Positions 51,685 to 61,159 of a stretch of DNA of 64,000 nt are shown here, piece by piece (the stretch's first letter is position 1; each line of letters starts with the position of its first letter). Source of the stretch: Streptomyces sp. NBC_00691 (GTDB lineage: Bacteria; Actinomycetota; Actinomycetes; Streptomycetales; Streptomycetaceae); assembly GCF_036226665.1 (NCBI RefSeq), contig NZ_CP109007.1:1550001-1614000 (forward strand). The letters are read 5' to 3'. The translations under genes and the position numbers were made by a program. The notes below the pieces were generated by a model that was given only the letters and a program-made list of their open reading frames with translations, made no database searches and was not told the DNA's origin.

Positions 51685-53994
51685 ATGCGACGGAGCAATC
51701 TCCCGGCGGAGCTCAACCGGTTCGTCGGACGGACCACCGAGCAGGCCGCACTGACGGCGCTCCTCGACGCGTCCCGCCTGGTCACGGTCGTGGGCATGGG
51801 CGGGGTCGGGAAGACCCGGCTCGCCCTGAGAGCCGCCTCGGCGGCGCAGAAACGCTACAGCGACGGGGTGCGGCTCGCCGAGCTCGCACCGCTGCGCGAC
51901 CCCGAGCTGATCGAGTACGCCCTGGTGGAGGCGTTCGACCTGACCGACCACACCCCCCGGCCCCCGCGCGAGGCGCTCGTCGAGCATCTCGCCGAGCGGC
52001 GGACGCTGCTGGTCGTGGACGGTTTCGAGCACGTGGTCGAGGACTGCGCGCCGCTGCTGCGCGAACTCCTGGAGCACGCTCCGGGACTCGCGGTCCTCGC
52101 GGTCGGCCGACGGCCCCTCCGGGTGGCGGGCGAGGCCGTGTTCCCGCTGGCGCCGCTGGGCGAGGAGGACGCGATGACACTCCTCGCGGAGCGGGCGGCG
52201 GAGGCGGGCGCACCGGTCCTGCCGGGGGCGGGCGCCGGGGCGGGGGCCCTCGTCGGCGTGCCGACGCCGACGGGCGCGCCGGCCCGCCCGGGCGCGGCCG
52301 CGGCCCGGCCCGCGGCCCCGGAGGGTCTGCCCGGGGCCCGGGGAGCCCGGTCCCCGGGCCCGGCCCGGTCCGGCGGCCGGGACGCCGTACGGGAGCTGTG
52401 CCGGCGCCTCGACGGGATTCCGCTCGCCCTCGAACTGGCGGCCGGGCGGCTGCCGCTGCTCTCCGTCGAGCAGATGCTGTACCGCCTCGACGACCGCTTC
52501 CGGCTTCTCACGGACGGTGCGCGGGGGGCGCTCCCCCGCCATCAGACGCTGCGCACCGCCATCGGCTGGAGCCATGAGCTGTGCACTCCGGAGGAGCGGC
52601 TCCTCTGGGCGCGGCTCTCGGTCTTCCCCGGCCCGTTCGACCTGGAGGCGGTGGAGTACGTGTGCGGGGGCCCCGAGCTTCCGCCGGAGCGGATCCTGGA
52701 CCTGCTCGGCGGGCTGCTCGCGCAGTCGCTGCTCACCCGGGAGGACACCCCGGCCGGTCCCGCGTACCGGATGCTCGACACGGTCTCGGCGTACGGGGCG
52801 GAGTGGCTCACGGCGCTCGACGACACCGAGCGGATGCGGCGGCGGCACCGCGACTGGTACATGGGGCTGGCCACCTGGTGCGAACTGGAGTGGTTCAGCC
52901 CGCGCCAGCCCGAGGTGGCGGCCCTGACGGAGGCGGCGCTGCCCCATCTGCGGGCGGCCCTCGAACTCTGTCTGGAGCTGCCGGAGGACGCGCATCTCGC
53001 CCAGCACCTGGCGGGCACGCTCTGGTTCGCGTGGGTGGGCTGCGGGCGCCTCTCGGAGGGCCGGCACTGGCTGGACCGGGCGCTGGCGCTGGAATCGGGC
53101 CATGAGGAGGCGCGGCTCAAGGCGCTGTGGGTGCTCGGGTACGTGGCGGTGCTGCAGGGGGACGGCACAGCGGCGGTGGCGGCGCTCCACGAGTGCGGGG
53201 AGCGGGCCAGGTCCTCGCGGAACGCGCTGGCGGAGGCGTACGCGACGCACCGGATGGGCTGTCTCGCGCTGCTCACGGACGACATGCCGCGGGCCGAGGA
53301 ACTGATCGGGCGGGCGCTCGACGCGTACCGGGAGCTCGGCGAGCTGAACAGCAATGTGCTGATGGCGCAGATCGAGCTGGCGATGGCGCGGGCGTTCCGG
53401 GGCGACGAGGAGGGGGCGGGCGCGCTCTCCCGGGAGGTCAGGGAGGTCTGCGAGGAGCGGGGCGAGCTGTGGGCCCGGGCGTACGCCCTCTATGTCCTGG
53501 GGTATCTGGCATGGACCCGGGGTGCGTACGGGGAGGCGCGGGAGCTGCTGACCGAGTGCGTGTCGATCAACGACAGCTTCCGCGACCTGGTCGGCCTCGT
53601 GCTGGCGATCGAGCTGCTGGCCCTGGTGACGGTGAGCGAGGGCGATCCCGCGGAGGCCGCGGTCCTGCAGGGGGCGGCGGTGCCGGTGTGGGACACCGTG
53701 GGTGTCCGGCTCTTCGGCTCGGAGGCGTTCGGCGTGCCGAGGGCGCGGTGCCGGCGGCAGGCGGAGGAGGCGCTCGGCGCGGAGGCGTACGGCGCCGCGT
53801 TCCGGGTGGGCCAGGGGCTCTCGGCGGCGGAGACGGTCGAGCGCGCGCTCGTGGCCGGCCGGAGTCCGGGCCTCGGCGCCCCGGCGGATGCGTCCGCCCC
53901 GCGTCCGTTCCGTACGGGCGGAGCGGCGGCGGTCCCGGGAACGCGGAAGCCCGCCGGCTCCCCCACCGGCAAGGGCGGGGAAGCGGCGGGCTGA
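51685..53994 (+). CDS. STAND (NB-ARC-like) ATPase with TPR region
   Basis: A 769-residue protein of the AfsR/MalT-like signal-transduction ATPases. NLPAELNRFVGR opens the NB-ARC core; P-loop GMGGVGKT is at 37-44, Walker B LLVVDG at 109-114 (Asp113), and GIPLALELAA at 245-254 is the GxP motif. A Gly/Ala/Pro-rich insertion at about 180-232 splits the core. Residues 350-720 are TPR-like helices. Unlike most relatives it has no N-terminal OmpR or C-terminal LuxR HTH; the end is a disordered tail. The ATG at 51685 was chosen over an open frame to 51646. The effector output is unknown. Confidence 0.88.
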   Translation: MRRSNLPAELNRFVGRTTEQAALTALLDASRLVTVVGMGGVGKTRLALRAASAAQKRYSDGVRLAELAPLRDPELIEYALVEAFDLTDHTPRPPREALVEHLAERRTLLVVDGFEHVVEDCAPLLRELLEHAPGLAVLAVGRRPLRVAGEAVFPLAPLGEEDAMTLLAERAAEAGAPVLPGAGAGAGALVGVPTPTGAPARPGAAAARPAAPEGLPGARGARSPGPARSGGRDAVRELCRRLDGIPLALELAAGRLPLLSVEQMLYRLDDRFRLLTDGARGALPRHQTLRTAIGWSHELCTPEERLLWARLSVFPGPFDLEAVEYVCGGPELPPERILDLLGGLLAQSLLTREDTPAGPAYRMLDTVSAYGAEWLTALDDTERMRRRHRDWYMGLATWCELEWFSPRQPEVAALTEAALPHLRAALELCLELPEDAHLAQHLAGTLWFAWVGCGRLSEGRHWLDRALALESGHEEARLKALWVLGYVAVLQGDGTAAVAALHECGERARSSRNALAEAYATHRMGCLALLTDDMPRAEELIGRALDAYRELGELNSNVLMAQIELAMARAFRGDEEGAGALSREVREVCEERGELWARAYALYVLGYLAWTRGAYGEARELLTECVSINDSFRDLVGLVLAIELLALVTVSEGDPAEAAVLQGAAVPVWDTVGVRLFGSEAFGVPRARCRRQAEEALGAEAYGAAFRVGQGLSAAETVERALVAGRSPGLGAPADASAPRPFRTGGAAAVPGTRKPAGSPTGKGGEAAG

Positions 53995-54017
53995 ACACCG
54001 CGGGGGTGGCACTACGT

Positions 54018-54037
54018 CCCCCGGCTTCCGCCGGGGG
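54018..54037. terminator. Hairpin between STAND gene and rpsD
   Basis: CCCCCGGC and GCCGGGGG (8 bp, loop TTCC) lie between the convergent stops, 23 bp from the STAND gene end and 7 bp from the rpsD end. Confidence 0.7.
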
Positions 54038-54043
54038 CCCGGA

Positions 54044-54658
54044 TCAGCGGGCGTAGTACTCGACGACCAGCTGCTCGTCGCAGATGACCGGGATCTCCTT
54101 GCGGTTCGGGTCGCGGTCGAGGCGGAAGGCCAGGGCCTTCAGGTTGACCTGCAGGTAGCGCGGGGTCTCACCGTCGGCGGCGAAGCCACCCTCACGGGCG
54201 ACCTCGAACAGCGGCTTGGTGCGGCTGCGCTCGCGGACCATCACGACGTCGTCGGGACGGACGCGGAACGACGGCTTGTCGACCTTGCCACCGTTGACCT
54301 GGATGTGGCCGTGGACGACCATCTGGCGGGCCTGGTAGATGGTGCGGGCGATGCCCGAACGCAGGACCAGGGCGTCGAGGCGACGCTCGAGCTCGACGAC
54401 CAGCGCCTCGCCCGTCTTGCCTTCGGCCTTCTTGGCGCGGTCGTAGGCGCGCGCCATCTGGCGCTCGCTGATGTCGTACTGGGCGCGCAGACGCTGCTTC
54501 TCGAGCAGACGGACCTTGTAGTCCGAGTTCTGCTTGCGGCCACGGCCGTGCTCGCCCGGCGGGTAGGGGCGGGCCTCGAAGTACTTGACAGCCTTCGGGG
54601 TCAGCGCGATGCCGAGGGCACGCGACTTCTTGACCTTGGGACGGGACTGGTTCGGCAT
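54044..54658 (-). CDS. rpsD: 30S ribosomal protein S4
   Basis: A 204-residue primary 16S-binding protein. It lacks the N-terminal CxxC zinc motif, so it is the zinc-free (C-) paralogue. The S4 domain ([20 protein letters not shown] through [14 protein letters not shown]) is complete. It is separate from the main ribosomal operons, as in other Streptomyces. Confidence 0.98.
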   Translation of the reverse strand: MPNQSRPKVKKSRALGIALTPKAVKYFEARPYPPGEHGRGRKQNSDYKVRLLEKQRLRAQYDISERQMARAYDRAKKAEGKTGEALVVELERRLDALVLRSGIARTIYQARQMVVHGHIQVNGGKVDKPSFRVRPDDVVMVRERSRTKPLFEVAREGGFAADGETPRYLQVNLKALAFRLDRDPNRKEIPVICDEQLVVEYYAR

Positions 54659-55016
54659 GAACCAACCTCTCTACTGGTACGAAACGGCTTCACCAGGGTT
54701 AGGGGAGGTCGCATCCGCAGCCCGGGAAACCCGCCGGGTCCGTACGAGACGGACCGTGCCGGGCAGCCGCTCCCAGGTCTGGGCACATACGTGCAGCACG
54801 CGAACGACCCACCGCCGCTCCCGGGAACCCGGGTGGTGGTGGGTGGCACGCGACACCCTCGAAGGTGCGCGACGCTCCTGGAAACCCCGCCCGAGGGCCG
54901 GGTCTCCGGCTGACTGTCCCGTTCTGGTGGTGCCGACCGGAGCCGGACACGGGACGCAGCAATCCGGACCAGTGTACCGGCTCCGCGGGACTCCTCCACA
55001 CGCGGTCCCGTCCGCC
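54659..55016. other. Gene-free stretch upstream of rpsD
   Basis: 358 bp between rpsD and the HNH gene, both on the minus strand. It holds a 7-bp hairpin GGTCCGT/ACGGACC (54737-54755) about 80-100 nt before rpsD, possibly a leader structure, and a weak 6-bp CGGGAC/GTCCCG pair (54986-55010) that may end the HNH transcript. No promoter or gene is clear. Confidence 0.5.
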
Positions 55017-55769
55017 TCAGCGGCAGGTGGCGAGCAGCTCCTCGACGGCCTTCTTCTCCGGCGGGGACACCGTGAGGCCGTACTTCGCCTTGATCCCGGT
55101 CCAGCGCCGGCCGTACTCGCACCCGTACGCGCTCCTCGGCGGCCGCCACTTGTCCGGGGTCCTGCTGCTCTTGTCGTGGTTCGTCTGTTTGTCGGTGGCG
55201 ACCAGCACGTCCAGGTCGTTGGCGTAGGCCAGCCGCCGCTCGGGCGTCCACGCCCAGGCGCCCGCCCGCCAGGCCGCGCCGAGCGCGACGACGTGGTCGG
55301 TCTGGATCTGCGAGGCCCTGCGGTACGAGTAGGGCAACTCCTTGCCCGTGTACGGGTCGTGCAGGACTCCGGAGAGGACGACGCACGGGTTCCGGTCGCC
55401 GAGCCGGACGTCGTCGAGGTCCCGGCGCAACACGTCGTCCCGGGTGTCACAGCCGTTGCGCCCACCGGGGGCATCGGTCTCGTCGGACCAGCCGTCCCCG
55501 AATCTCGCCCGCTCGTACGTCTGCCGGTTCTCGCCCCAGGCGACCCTGAGCCCGGCCAGCCGGGTCCTCGCCTCCGCGGGGGTCGGCGGGAAGCCGGGGC
55601 TGACGAGGGGGACGGCGGAGTGCCGTGCCGCCCCGGGCTCCGGTCCCGTGGTGGGCCCGCACGCGACGGCCCCCAGGACCAGAGCCAGTACGCCCGCTTC
55701 ACGGATCACGGGGCGAGGTGAGGCGCGCGGGGCGCGGGTCCGGGCGAAGGGCGCGCGTCTACTCGTCAC
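55017..55769 (-). CDS. Secreted/lipoprotein HNH endonuclease family protein
   Basis: A 250-residue protein with a basic N-terminus, a hydrophobic signal (ends near AVACG, Cys37, weak lipobox), and a C-terminal HNH/GmrSD-C-type nuclease domain. Asp158-His159 in [13 protein letters not shown] and TNHDKSS (Asn197, Lys200) are the ββα-metal residues. Such secreted nucleases occur widely in Streptomyces, likely acting on extracellular DNA. The GTG at 55769 lies inside rarA (11-bp overlap); a GTG at 55709 is the alternative start. Confidence 0.85.
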   Translation of the reverse strand: MTSRRAPFARTRAPRASPRPVIREAGVLALVLGAVACGPTTGPEPGAARHSAVPLVSPGFPPTPAEARTRLAGLRVAWGENRQTYERARFGDGWSDETDAPGGRNGCDTRDDVLRRDLDDVRLGDRNPCVVLSGVLHDPYTGKELPYSYRRASQIQTDHVVALGAAWRAGAWAWTPERRLAYANDLDVLVATDKQTNHDKSSRTPDKWRPPRSAYGCEYGRRWTGIKAKYGLTVSPPEKKAVEELLATCR

Positions 55770-57117
55770 CCTTGAGCCGTGCCCTCACCCGGTCCACCAC
55801 GTCCGCGTAGCGGGCCTCCGCGCCGTAGCGGGTGGGCTCGTAGTACCGCTTGCCGTGGATCGTGTCCGGGGCGTACTGCTGGGCCGCGATGCCGCCCGGG
55901 ACGTCATGAGGGTAGACGTACCCCTGGGCGTGGCCGAGCTTGGCCGCGCCCTTGTAGTGGCCGTCGCGCAGATGCGGCGGGACCGCGGCCGCGAGGCCGC
56001 TGCGCACGTCCGCGAGGGCGGCGCCGATCGCGGTGGTCGCCGCGTTCGACTTCGGGGCCAGGGCCAGGGCGATCGTCGCGTGGCTCAGGGTGAGCGCCGC
56101 CTCGGGGAAGCCGATCATCGCGACGGCCTGCGCGGCGGCGACGGCGATCGGCAGCGCGTTCGGGTCGGCGAGCCCGATGTCCTCGCTCGCGGAGATCATG
56201 AGGCGCCGGGCGATGAACCGGGGGTCCTCCCCCGCCTCGATCATCCGGGCCAGGTAGTGCAGGGCCGCGTCCACGTCCGAGCCGCGGATCGACTTGATCA
56301 GCGCGCTGGCCACGTCGTAGTGCTGGTCGCCGTCCCGGTCGTACTTGACGGCCGCGCGGTCGACGGTCTCCTCGACCGTCTCCAGAGTGATCTCCGGCTC
56401 GCCCTTGGCGATGGCCGCGCCCGCGGCCGCCTCCAGGGCGGTGAGGGCGCGCCGGGCGTCGCCGCCCGCGACCCGCAGGAGATGGGCCTCGGCGTCCTCC
56501 GGGAGGGTCACGGCCCCGCCGAGTCCGCGCTCGCCGGTGAGCGCCCGGGCCATCAGGCCGCGCAGGTCGTCGTCGGTCAGCGGCTCCAGGGTGAGGAGCA
56601 GGGAGCGGGAGAGGAGCGGCGAGATGATCGAGAAGTACGGGTTCTCGGTGGTGGCCGCGATGAGCGTCACCCAGCGGTTCTCGACGGCGGGCAGCAGCGA
56701 GTCCTGCTGGGCCTTGGAGAAGCGGTGGATCTCGTCGAGGAAGAGGACGGTCTCCTTGCCGTAGCCACCGACGGCGCGGCGGGCTCCGTCGATGACGGCA
56801 CGGACCTCCTTGACGCCCGCCGTGATCGCCGAAAGCTCCACGAACCGCTTGTTGGTCGCCTTGGAGACCACGTACGCCAGGGTCGTCTTCCCGATCCCGG
56901 GCGGACCCCAGAGGATCACGGAGGAGGCGCCGGCGGGGCCGCCGTCACCGTCCCCCACGAGTCGGCGCAGCGGCGATCCGGGCTTGAGCAGGTGCTTCTG
57001 CCCCACCACCTCGTCGAGGGTGCGCGGGCGCATCCGGACGGCCAGCGGGCTGCTGGCGGGGTCCTTCTCCTGGCGGTCTTCGGCTGCTGCGGTAAAGAGG
57101 TCGGGCTCCACAGTCAT
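55759..57117 (-). CDS. rarA: Replication-associated recombination protein RarA (MgsA)
   Basis: A 452-residue clamp-loader-like AAA+ ATPase acting at stalled forks. Walker A GPPGIGKT (71-78), Walker [10 protein letters not shown] (about 125-133) and the C-terminal tetramerisation domain ([20 protein letters not shown]) are present. It is followed in an overlap by the HNH gene; VKOR lies upstream after 58 bp and a hairpin. Confidence 0.96.
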   Translation of the reverse strand: MTVEPDLFTAAAEDRQEKDPASSPLAVRMRPRTLDEVVGQKHLLKPGSPLRRLVGDGDGGPAGASSVILWGPPGIGKTTLAYVVSKATNKRFVELSAITAGVKEVRAVIDGARRAVGGYGKETVLFLDEIHRFSKAQQDSLLPAVENRWVTLIAATTENPYFSIISPLLSRSLLLTLEPLTDDDLRGLMARALTGERGLGGAVTLPEDAEAHLLRVAGGDARRALTALEAAAGAAIAKGEPEITLETVEETVDRAAVKYDRDGDQHYDVASALIKSIRGSDVDAALHYLARMIEAGEDPRFIARRLMISASEDIGLADPNALPIAVAAAQAVAMIGFPEAALTLSHATIALALAPKSNAATTAIGAALADVRSGLAAAVPPHLRDGHYKGAAKLGHAQGYVYPHDVPGGIAAQQYAPDTIHGKRYYEPTRYGAEARYADVVDRVRARLKGDE

Positions 57118-57149
57118 GAAGCCTAGGTCACCCCACCGACAGCGACGTC

Positions 57150-57172
57150 TCCGCCGGCGGTCCGCCGGCGGA
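57150..57172 (-). terminator. Hairpin after VKOR gene
   Basis: TCCGCCGG (57150-57157) pairs with CCGGCGGA (57165-57172), and the 7-nt loop can also pair further. It starts 3 bp after the VKOR stop. Confidence 0.6.
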
Positions 57173-57175
57173 GGG

Positions 57176-57802
57176 TCAGCTGGTCCAGAAGTCCCACCAG
57201 CGGGTCAGGATCAGCATGCCGATGATCCCGATGTGCAGGACGGGGAGGACCCAGGTGAACTCGTCGAAGAAGGTCCGGAGGGCGCGGGGGGCGGGGACGG
57301 CGCCGCTGCGGACGTTGTGCGAGGTCACGTACCAGAACATGACGATGGTGGCGACCCAGGCCAGGCAGCACCAGAGGCACAGCGAGTTGATCTCGTACAG
57401 CGACTGGTACATCAGCCAGGTGCAGAATCCGACGCCGAAGAGGGTGCCGGCGTTGAGGCCGAGCCAGTACCAGCGGCGGTAGCGGGCCCCGGCGAGCAGG
57501 CCGACACCGATCGCGATCACCATGGCGTACGTGACGAGGCCGAGCATCGGGTTGGGGAAGCCGAAGACCGAGGCCTGCTCGCTCTTCATGATGTTGCCGC
57601 AGGAGACGATCGGGTTGAGGCTGCACCCGGGGACGAAGTTCGGGTCCTCGAGGAGCTTGAACTTGTCGATCGTGATGACCCAGGCGGCGAGCACCCCGGC
57701 CGCCCCGGTGATCACGAGCATCCAGGCGAAGGCCTTGCTCGCCCCGATCGTGCCGTCGTCGTGCCGGCCGGACGCGGCCTCGTCCACCGCTGCCTTCGTC
57801 AT
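57176..57802 (-). CDS. Vitamin K epoxide reductase family protein
   Basis: A 208-residue integral membrane protein with five hydrophobic segments. The redox cysteines are Cys60 and Cys68 ([13 protein letters not shown]) and the active-site pair Cys142-Cys145 (CLWC). It reoxidises a DsbA-like partner using menaquinone, giving extracytoplasmic disulfide bonds. The ATG at 57802 has GAGGGA upstream; the open extension to 57928 is not used. Confidence 0.95.
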   Translation of the reverse strand: MTKAAVDEAASGRHDDGTIGASKAFAWMLVITGAAGVLAAWVITIDKFKLLEDPNFVPGCSLNPIVSCGNIMKSEQASVFGFPNPMLGLVTYAMVIAIGVGLLAGARYRRWYWLGLNAGTLFGVGFCTWLMYQSLYEINSLCLWCCLAWVATIVMFWYVTSHNVRSGAVPAPRALRTFFDEFTWVLPVLHIGIIGMLILTRWWDFWTS

Positions 57803-57913
57803 GTCGCCATTTCCCTCGCTCGCGAGCCTTGTGGGCACGGTCATTCTGCCGTACGGGGGACGGCGCCCACCGTTCGCCGGAGATAAGTGAGGCGAGCGTG
57901 AGGACGACGTGAA

Positions 57914-57951
57914 GGGGCCCGGGCCCACGCGCGTGCGCGGGCCCGGGCCCC
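57914..57951 (-). terminator. Terminator of hisS
   Basis: GGGGCCCGGGCCC (57914-57926) pairs with GGGCCCGGGCCCC (57939-57951); the 12-nt centre can add a few GC pairs. It is 37 bp after the hisS stop. Confidence 0.88.
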
Positions 57952-57988
57952 ATCACGGGAGAGTCCGTCGGACTCTCCGGAACGTCCG

Positions 57989-59251
57989 TCAGGCCAGCTT
58001 GGCCCGTACCGCGTCGAGCAGGGCGTCCACGGCGACCGCCTGCTGCTCGCCGGACTCCATGTCCTTGAGCTGGACGACGCCCTCGGCGAGGTCGCGCTCA
58101 CCGGCGACGACGGCGAAGCGGGCACCCGAGCGGTTGGCGTCCTTCATCGCGCCCTTGAGGCCCTTCCCGCCGAACGAGAAGTCCGCGGAGATGCCCTCCT
58201 TGCGCAGTTCGGTGACCTTGCCGAAGAGGATCCGGCGCGCCTCCTCGCCGATGGCCACGGCGAAGACGCTGGTGACGGCGGGGAGGTCGAGCTCGATGCC
58301 CTCCGCCTCCAGGGCGAGGACCGTGCGGTCCACCCCGAGCGCCCAGCCGACGGACGGCAGCGCGGGGCCGCCGATCATCTCGGAGAGGCCGTCGTAGCGG
58401 CCGCCGCCGCCGACCGCCGACTGCGAGCCGAGACCGCCGTGGACGAACTCGAAGGTCGTGCGGGTGTAGTAGTCCAGGCCGCGCACCAGCTTGGCGTCGT
58501 CCTCGAACTCCACGCCCGCCGCGGTGATCAGGGCGCGCACCTCCTCGTGGTACGCCTTGCACGCGTCGCAGAGGTAGTCGCCGAGCAGCGGGGCGCCGAC
58601 GAGCTGCTTCTGCACGGACTCGCGCTTGTCGTCGAGGACGCGCAGCGGGTTGATCTCGGCGCGGCGCAGGGTCTCCTCGTCGAGGTCGAGCCCGCGCAGG
58701 AAGCCCTGGAGCGCCTCGCGGTAGACGGGACGGCACTCCTTGTCGCCCAGCGAGTTGAGCAGGATGCGGAAGTTCCGCAGGCCGAGGGAGCGGTACGCCT
58801 GGTCGGCCAGGATGATCAGCTCGGCGTCGAGCGCCGGGTCCTCCGCGCCGATCGCCTCGGCACCGACCTGGGAGAAGTGGCGGTAGCGGCCGGCCTGGGC
58901 CCGCTCGTAGCGGTAGTACGAGCCGGAGTACCAGAGCTTCACCGGCAGGTTGCCCTGCTTGTGCAGGTTGGCCTGGAGCGCCGCCCGCAGCACGGACGCG
59001 GTGCCCTCGGGACGGAGGGCGAGGTGATCGTTGCCCTTCGTGGTGAGGGTGTACATCTCCTTGGTCACGATGTCGGTGGACTCGCCGACACCGCGGGAGA
59101 ACAGCTCGACGTTCTCGAAACCGGGCGTCTCGATGTAGCCGTAGCCGGAGTTCCTCAGCGGCGTGGAGATCGCGTCCCGGACCGCCAGGAACGTGGCGGA
59201 GCGGGGCGGGATCAGGTCGTACGTGCCCTTGGGGGCCTGAAAGGTGCTCAC
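57989..59251 (-). CDS. hisS: Histidyl-tRNA synthetase
   Basis: A 420-residue class II synthetase. Motif 1 lies around the [12 protein letters not shown] segment, motif 2 near [18 protein letters not shown], histidine loop [15 protein letters not shown] and motif 3 ALGVDRTV. The GTG at 59251 is 10 bp after the MBL gene stop; its ribosome-binding site is poor (GAGGA about 20 nt away), so coupling to the MBL gene is likely. The C-terminal anticodon domain is complete. Confidence 0.97.
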   Translation of the reverse strand: MSTFQAPKGTYDLIPPRSATFLAVRDAISTPLRNSGYGYIETPGFENVELFSRGVGESTDIVTKEMYTLTTKGNDHLALRPEGTASVLRAALQANLHKQGNLPVKLWYSGSYYRYERAQAGRYRHFSQVGAEAIGAEDPALDAELIILADQAYRSLGLRNFRILLNSLGDKECRPVYREALQGFLRGLDLDEETLRRAEINPLRVLDDKRESVQKQLVGAPLLGDYLCDACKAYHEEVRALITAAGVEFEDDAKLVRGLDYYTRTTFEFVHGGLGSQSAVGGGGRYDGLSEMIGGPALPSVGWALGVDRTVLALEAEGIELDLPAVTSVFAVAIGEEARRILFGKVTELRKEGISADFSFGGKGLKGAMKDANRSGARFAVVAGERDLAEGVVQLKDMESGEQQAVAVDALLDAVRAKLA

Positions 59252-59261
59252 GAAAGTCTGG

Positions 59262-59978
59262 TCACATTCCTCGTCGGGGAGCGTCCGGGCTGCTGCTCCC
59301 GTGGCGGCCGGCGGCCACGTCCCGCAGATAGGGGTTCGTGGCGCGCTCCTGGCCGATGGTCGTCTGGGGACCGTGTCCCGACAGCACCACGGTCGAGTTG
59401 TCGAGCGGCAGGCACACACGGGCCAGCGAAGCGAGCATCTCGTCCATGTCACCGCCGGGAAGGTCGGTGCGTCCGACGGAGCCGGCGAACAGCAGGTCCC
59501 CGGAGAAGAACACGGAGGGGATCTCCGTGGTCTCCGGCATCCTGAAGGTCACCGACCCCTTGGTATGACCGGGCGCGTGGGCGACGGAGAAGTCCAGACC
59601 GGCGAGCTTGAGCGCGGCGCCGTCCGTCAGTTCTCGCACGTCGTCGGGTTCTCCCACGGTCAGCTCGCCCATGAGGGGCATCCCGATGGAGCGGCCGAGG
59701 GCCTTCTCCGGGTCGCTCATCATGTAGCGGTCGGACGGGTGGATCCACGCGGGGACGTCATGGGCGCCGCACACCGGGACGACGGAGGCGACGTGGTCGA
59801 TGTGTCCATGGGTCAGGACGACGGCGACGGGCTTGAGCCGATGCTTCTTCAGCGTCTCCTCGACACCCTGGGCGGCCTGGTGGCCCGGGTCGATGATCAC
59901 GCACTCCTCGCCTGCGGCGGGGGCGACCAGATAGCAGTTGGTCCCCCAGGCCCCGGCGGGGAACCCGGCAATCAGCAC
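59262..59978 (-). CDS. MBL-fold metallo-hydrolase, glyoxalase II-like
   Basis: A 238-residue metallo-beta-lactamase-fold enzyme with THGHIDH (56-62), APGHTKGS and [15 protein letters not shown] metal motifs and a final [10 protein letters not shown]. It resembles hydroxyacylglutathione/thioester hydrolases (YcbL-type). Its place before hisS is conserved in actinobacteria. The start is GTG. Confidence 0.93.
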   Translation of the reverse strand: MLIAGFPAGAWGTNCYLVAPAAGEECVIIDPGHQAAQGVEETLKKHRLKPVAVVLTHGHIDHVASVVPVCGAHDVPAWIHPSDRYMMSDPEKALGRSIGMPLMGELTVGEPDDVRELTDGAALKLAGLDFSVAHAPGHTKGSVTFRMPETTEIPSVFFSGDLLFAGSVGRTDLPGGDMDEMLASLARVCLPLDNSTVVLSGHGPQTTIGQERATNPYLRDVAAGRHGSSSPDAPRRGM

Positions 59979-60150
59979 GTTCGTCCTTAGATGTCGTCCG
60001 GCACGAGGGCGCGGAATTCGCGGAAACCGCGGGAAACGCGGAATACGGCAGATCAGAGCCTACCGGCGGTGCCGGTTCCACAGCCAACCCGTATACGGTA
60101 CGGGCACACCCGGCCAGGACAGGAACAGACGAGCGACAGGAGCGGAACCG

Positions 60151-60960
60151 GTGGTCACCAGCGATCAGCGGCGGCGGCAGCTTGCCAGGGAGAAGTACGC
60201 GCGGCAGCAGCAGCGGCGGGAGGAGAACCGACGCAAGGCGAAGCGCCGCAACACCGTCATCGCGGCCGCCCTCGCGGTGGTCCTCGCGGCGGGCGGCGCG
60301 GTGTACGCGTCCGTGGCGCTGACGGGCGACGACTCCCCCAAGGACGACGCGGCGGGCTCCGGCAGCTCGGCGAGCAGCTCGCCCAGCAGCCCGGCGCCCT
60401 CACAGAGCGCGTCGTCGAGCGCCGAGCCGAAGATGTCGGTGGACGCCAAGGCCACGTACGCCATGGCGCTCAAGACGAACGAGGGCGACATCACGATCAC
60501 CATGGACGCGGCGAAGACCCCGCGCACGGTGAACTCCTTCTCGCACCTCGCGGGCAAGAACTACTTCGACGGCACGAAGTGCCACCGCCTCACCACCAGC
60601 GGCATCTTCGTGCTGCAGTGCGGTGACCCCAAGGGCGACGGCACCGGCGGCCCGGGCTACACCATCCCGGACGAGAACCTGGACGCCCTGGGCAAGGCGG
60701 GCGCGAACGGCTCGGTCACCTACCCCGCGGGCACCGTGGCGATGGCGAACACCGGGCAGCCGGGCAGCGGCGGCTCGCAGTTCTTCCTGGTCTACAAGGA
60801 CAGCCCGCTGCCGCCCAGCTACACGCCGTTCGGGAAGATCGACGCGGCCGGCCTCCAGGTGGTCGAGGACGTCGCCGCGGCCGGTGTCACCGGCGGCGCC
60901 GCCGACGGTGCCCCGAAGAAGGCCGTCACCATCGAGAAGGCGACCGTGGCGAAGAAGTGA
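60151..60960 (+). CDS. Membrane-anchored cyclophilin-type peptidyl-prolyl isomerase
   Basis: A 269-residue protein: a strongly basic cytoplasmic N-terminus (LAREKYARQQQRREENRRKA), one transmembrane helix (about 35-54), a Ser/Ala linker (60-95) and a cyclophilin domain (103-265) with YFDGTKCHRL, AMANTGQPGSGGSQFFLV and TPFGKI. It folds extracytoplasmic proteins. AGGAG precedes the GTG. It is divergent from the MBL gene and near relA, as in mycobacteria. Confidence 0.93.
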   Translation: MVTSDQRRRQLAREKYARQQQRREENRRKAKRRNTVIAAALAVVLAAGGAVYASVALTGDDSPKDDAAGSGSSASSSPSSPAPSQSASSSAEPKMSVDAKATYAMALKTNEGDITITMDAAKTPRTVNSFSHLAGKNYFDGTKCHRLTTSGIFVLQCGDPKGDGTGGPGYTIPDENLDALGKAGANGSVTYPAGTVAMANTGQPGSGGSQFFLVYKDSPLPPSYTPFGKIDAAGLQVVEDVAAAGVTGGAADGAPKKAVTIEKATVAKK

Positions 60961-61159
60961 GCCGGGGTCCGCACGCAGGCGTGACCGCCGAATCTCGGTC
61001 GCGCTGAGTGCGGACAGCCGGGCCGCCGTTCGCCTAGATTGGCGTTGTGCAGCGTTGGGCCGTCGGCCGCGCTGCGGAAGGCGGGCGAGGCCCGCCGGGA
61101 AACTGTGGACGATGCCCGGGGGGTACGACCCCGCGACGGCATCATGGTGAGGAGGCGCT

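Noticed and set aside
51580..54012. Long minus-strand frame opposite the STAND gene
   Set aside because: STAND motifs (P-loop, GxP) are clear on the plus strand; the opposite reading is Arg/Pro/Gly-rich.
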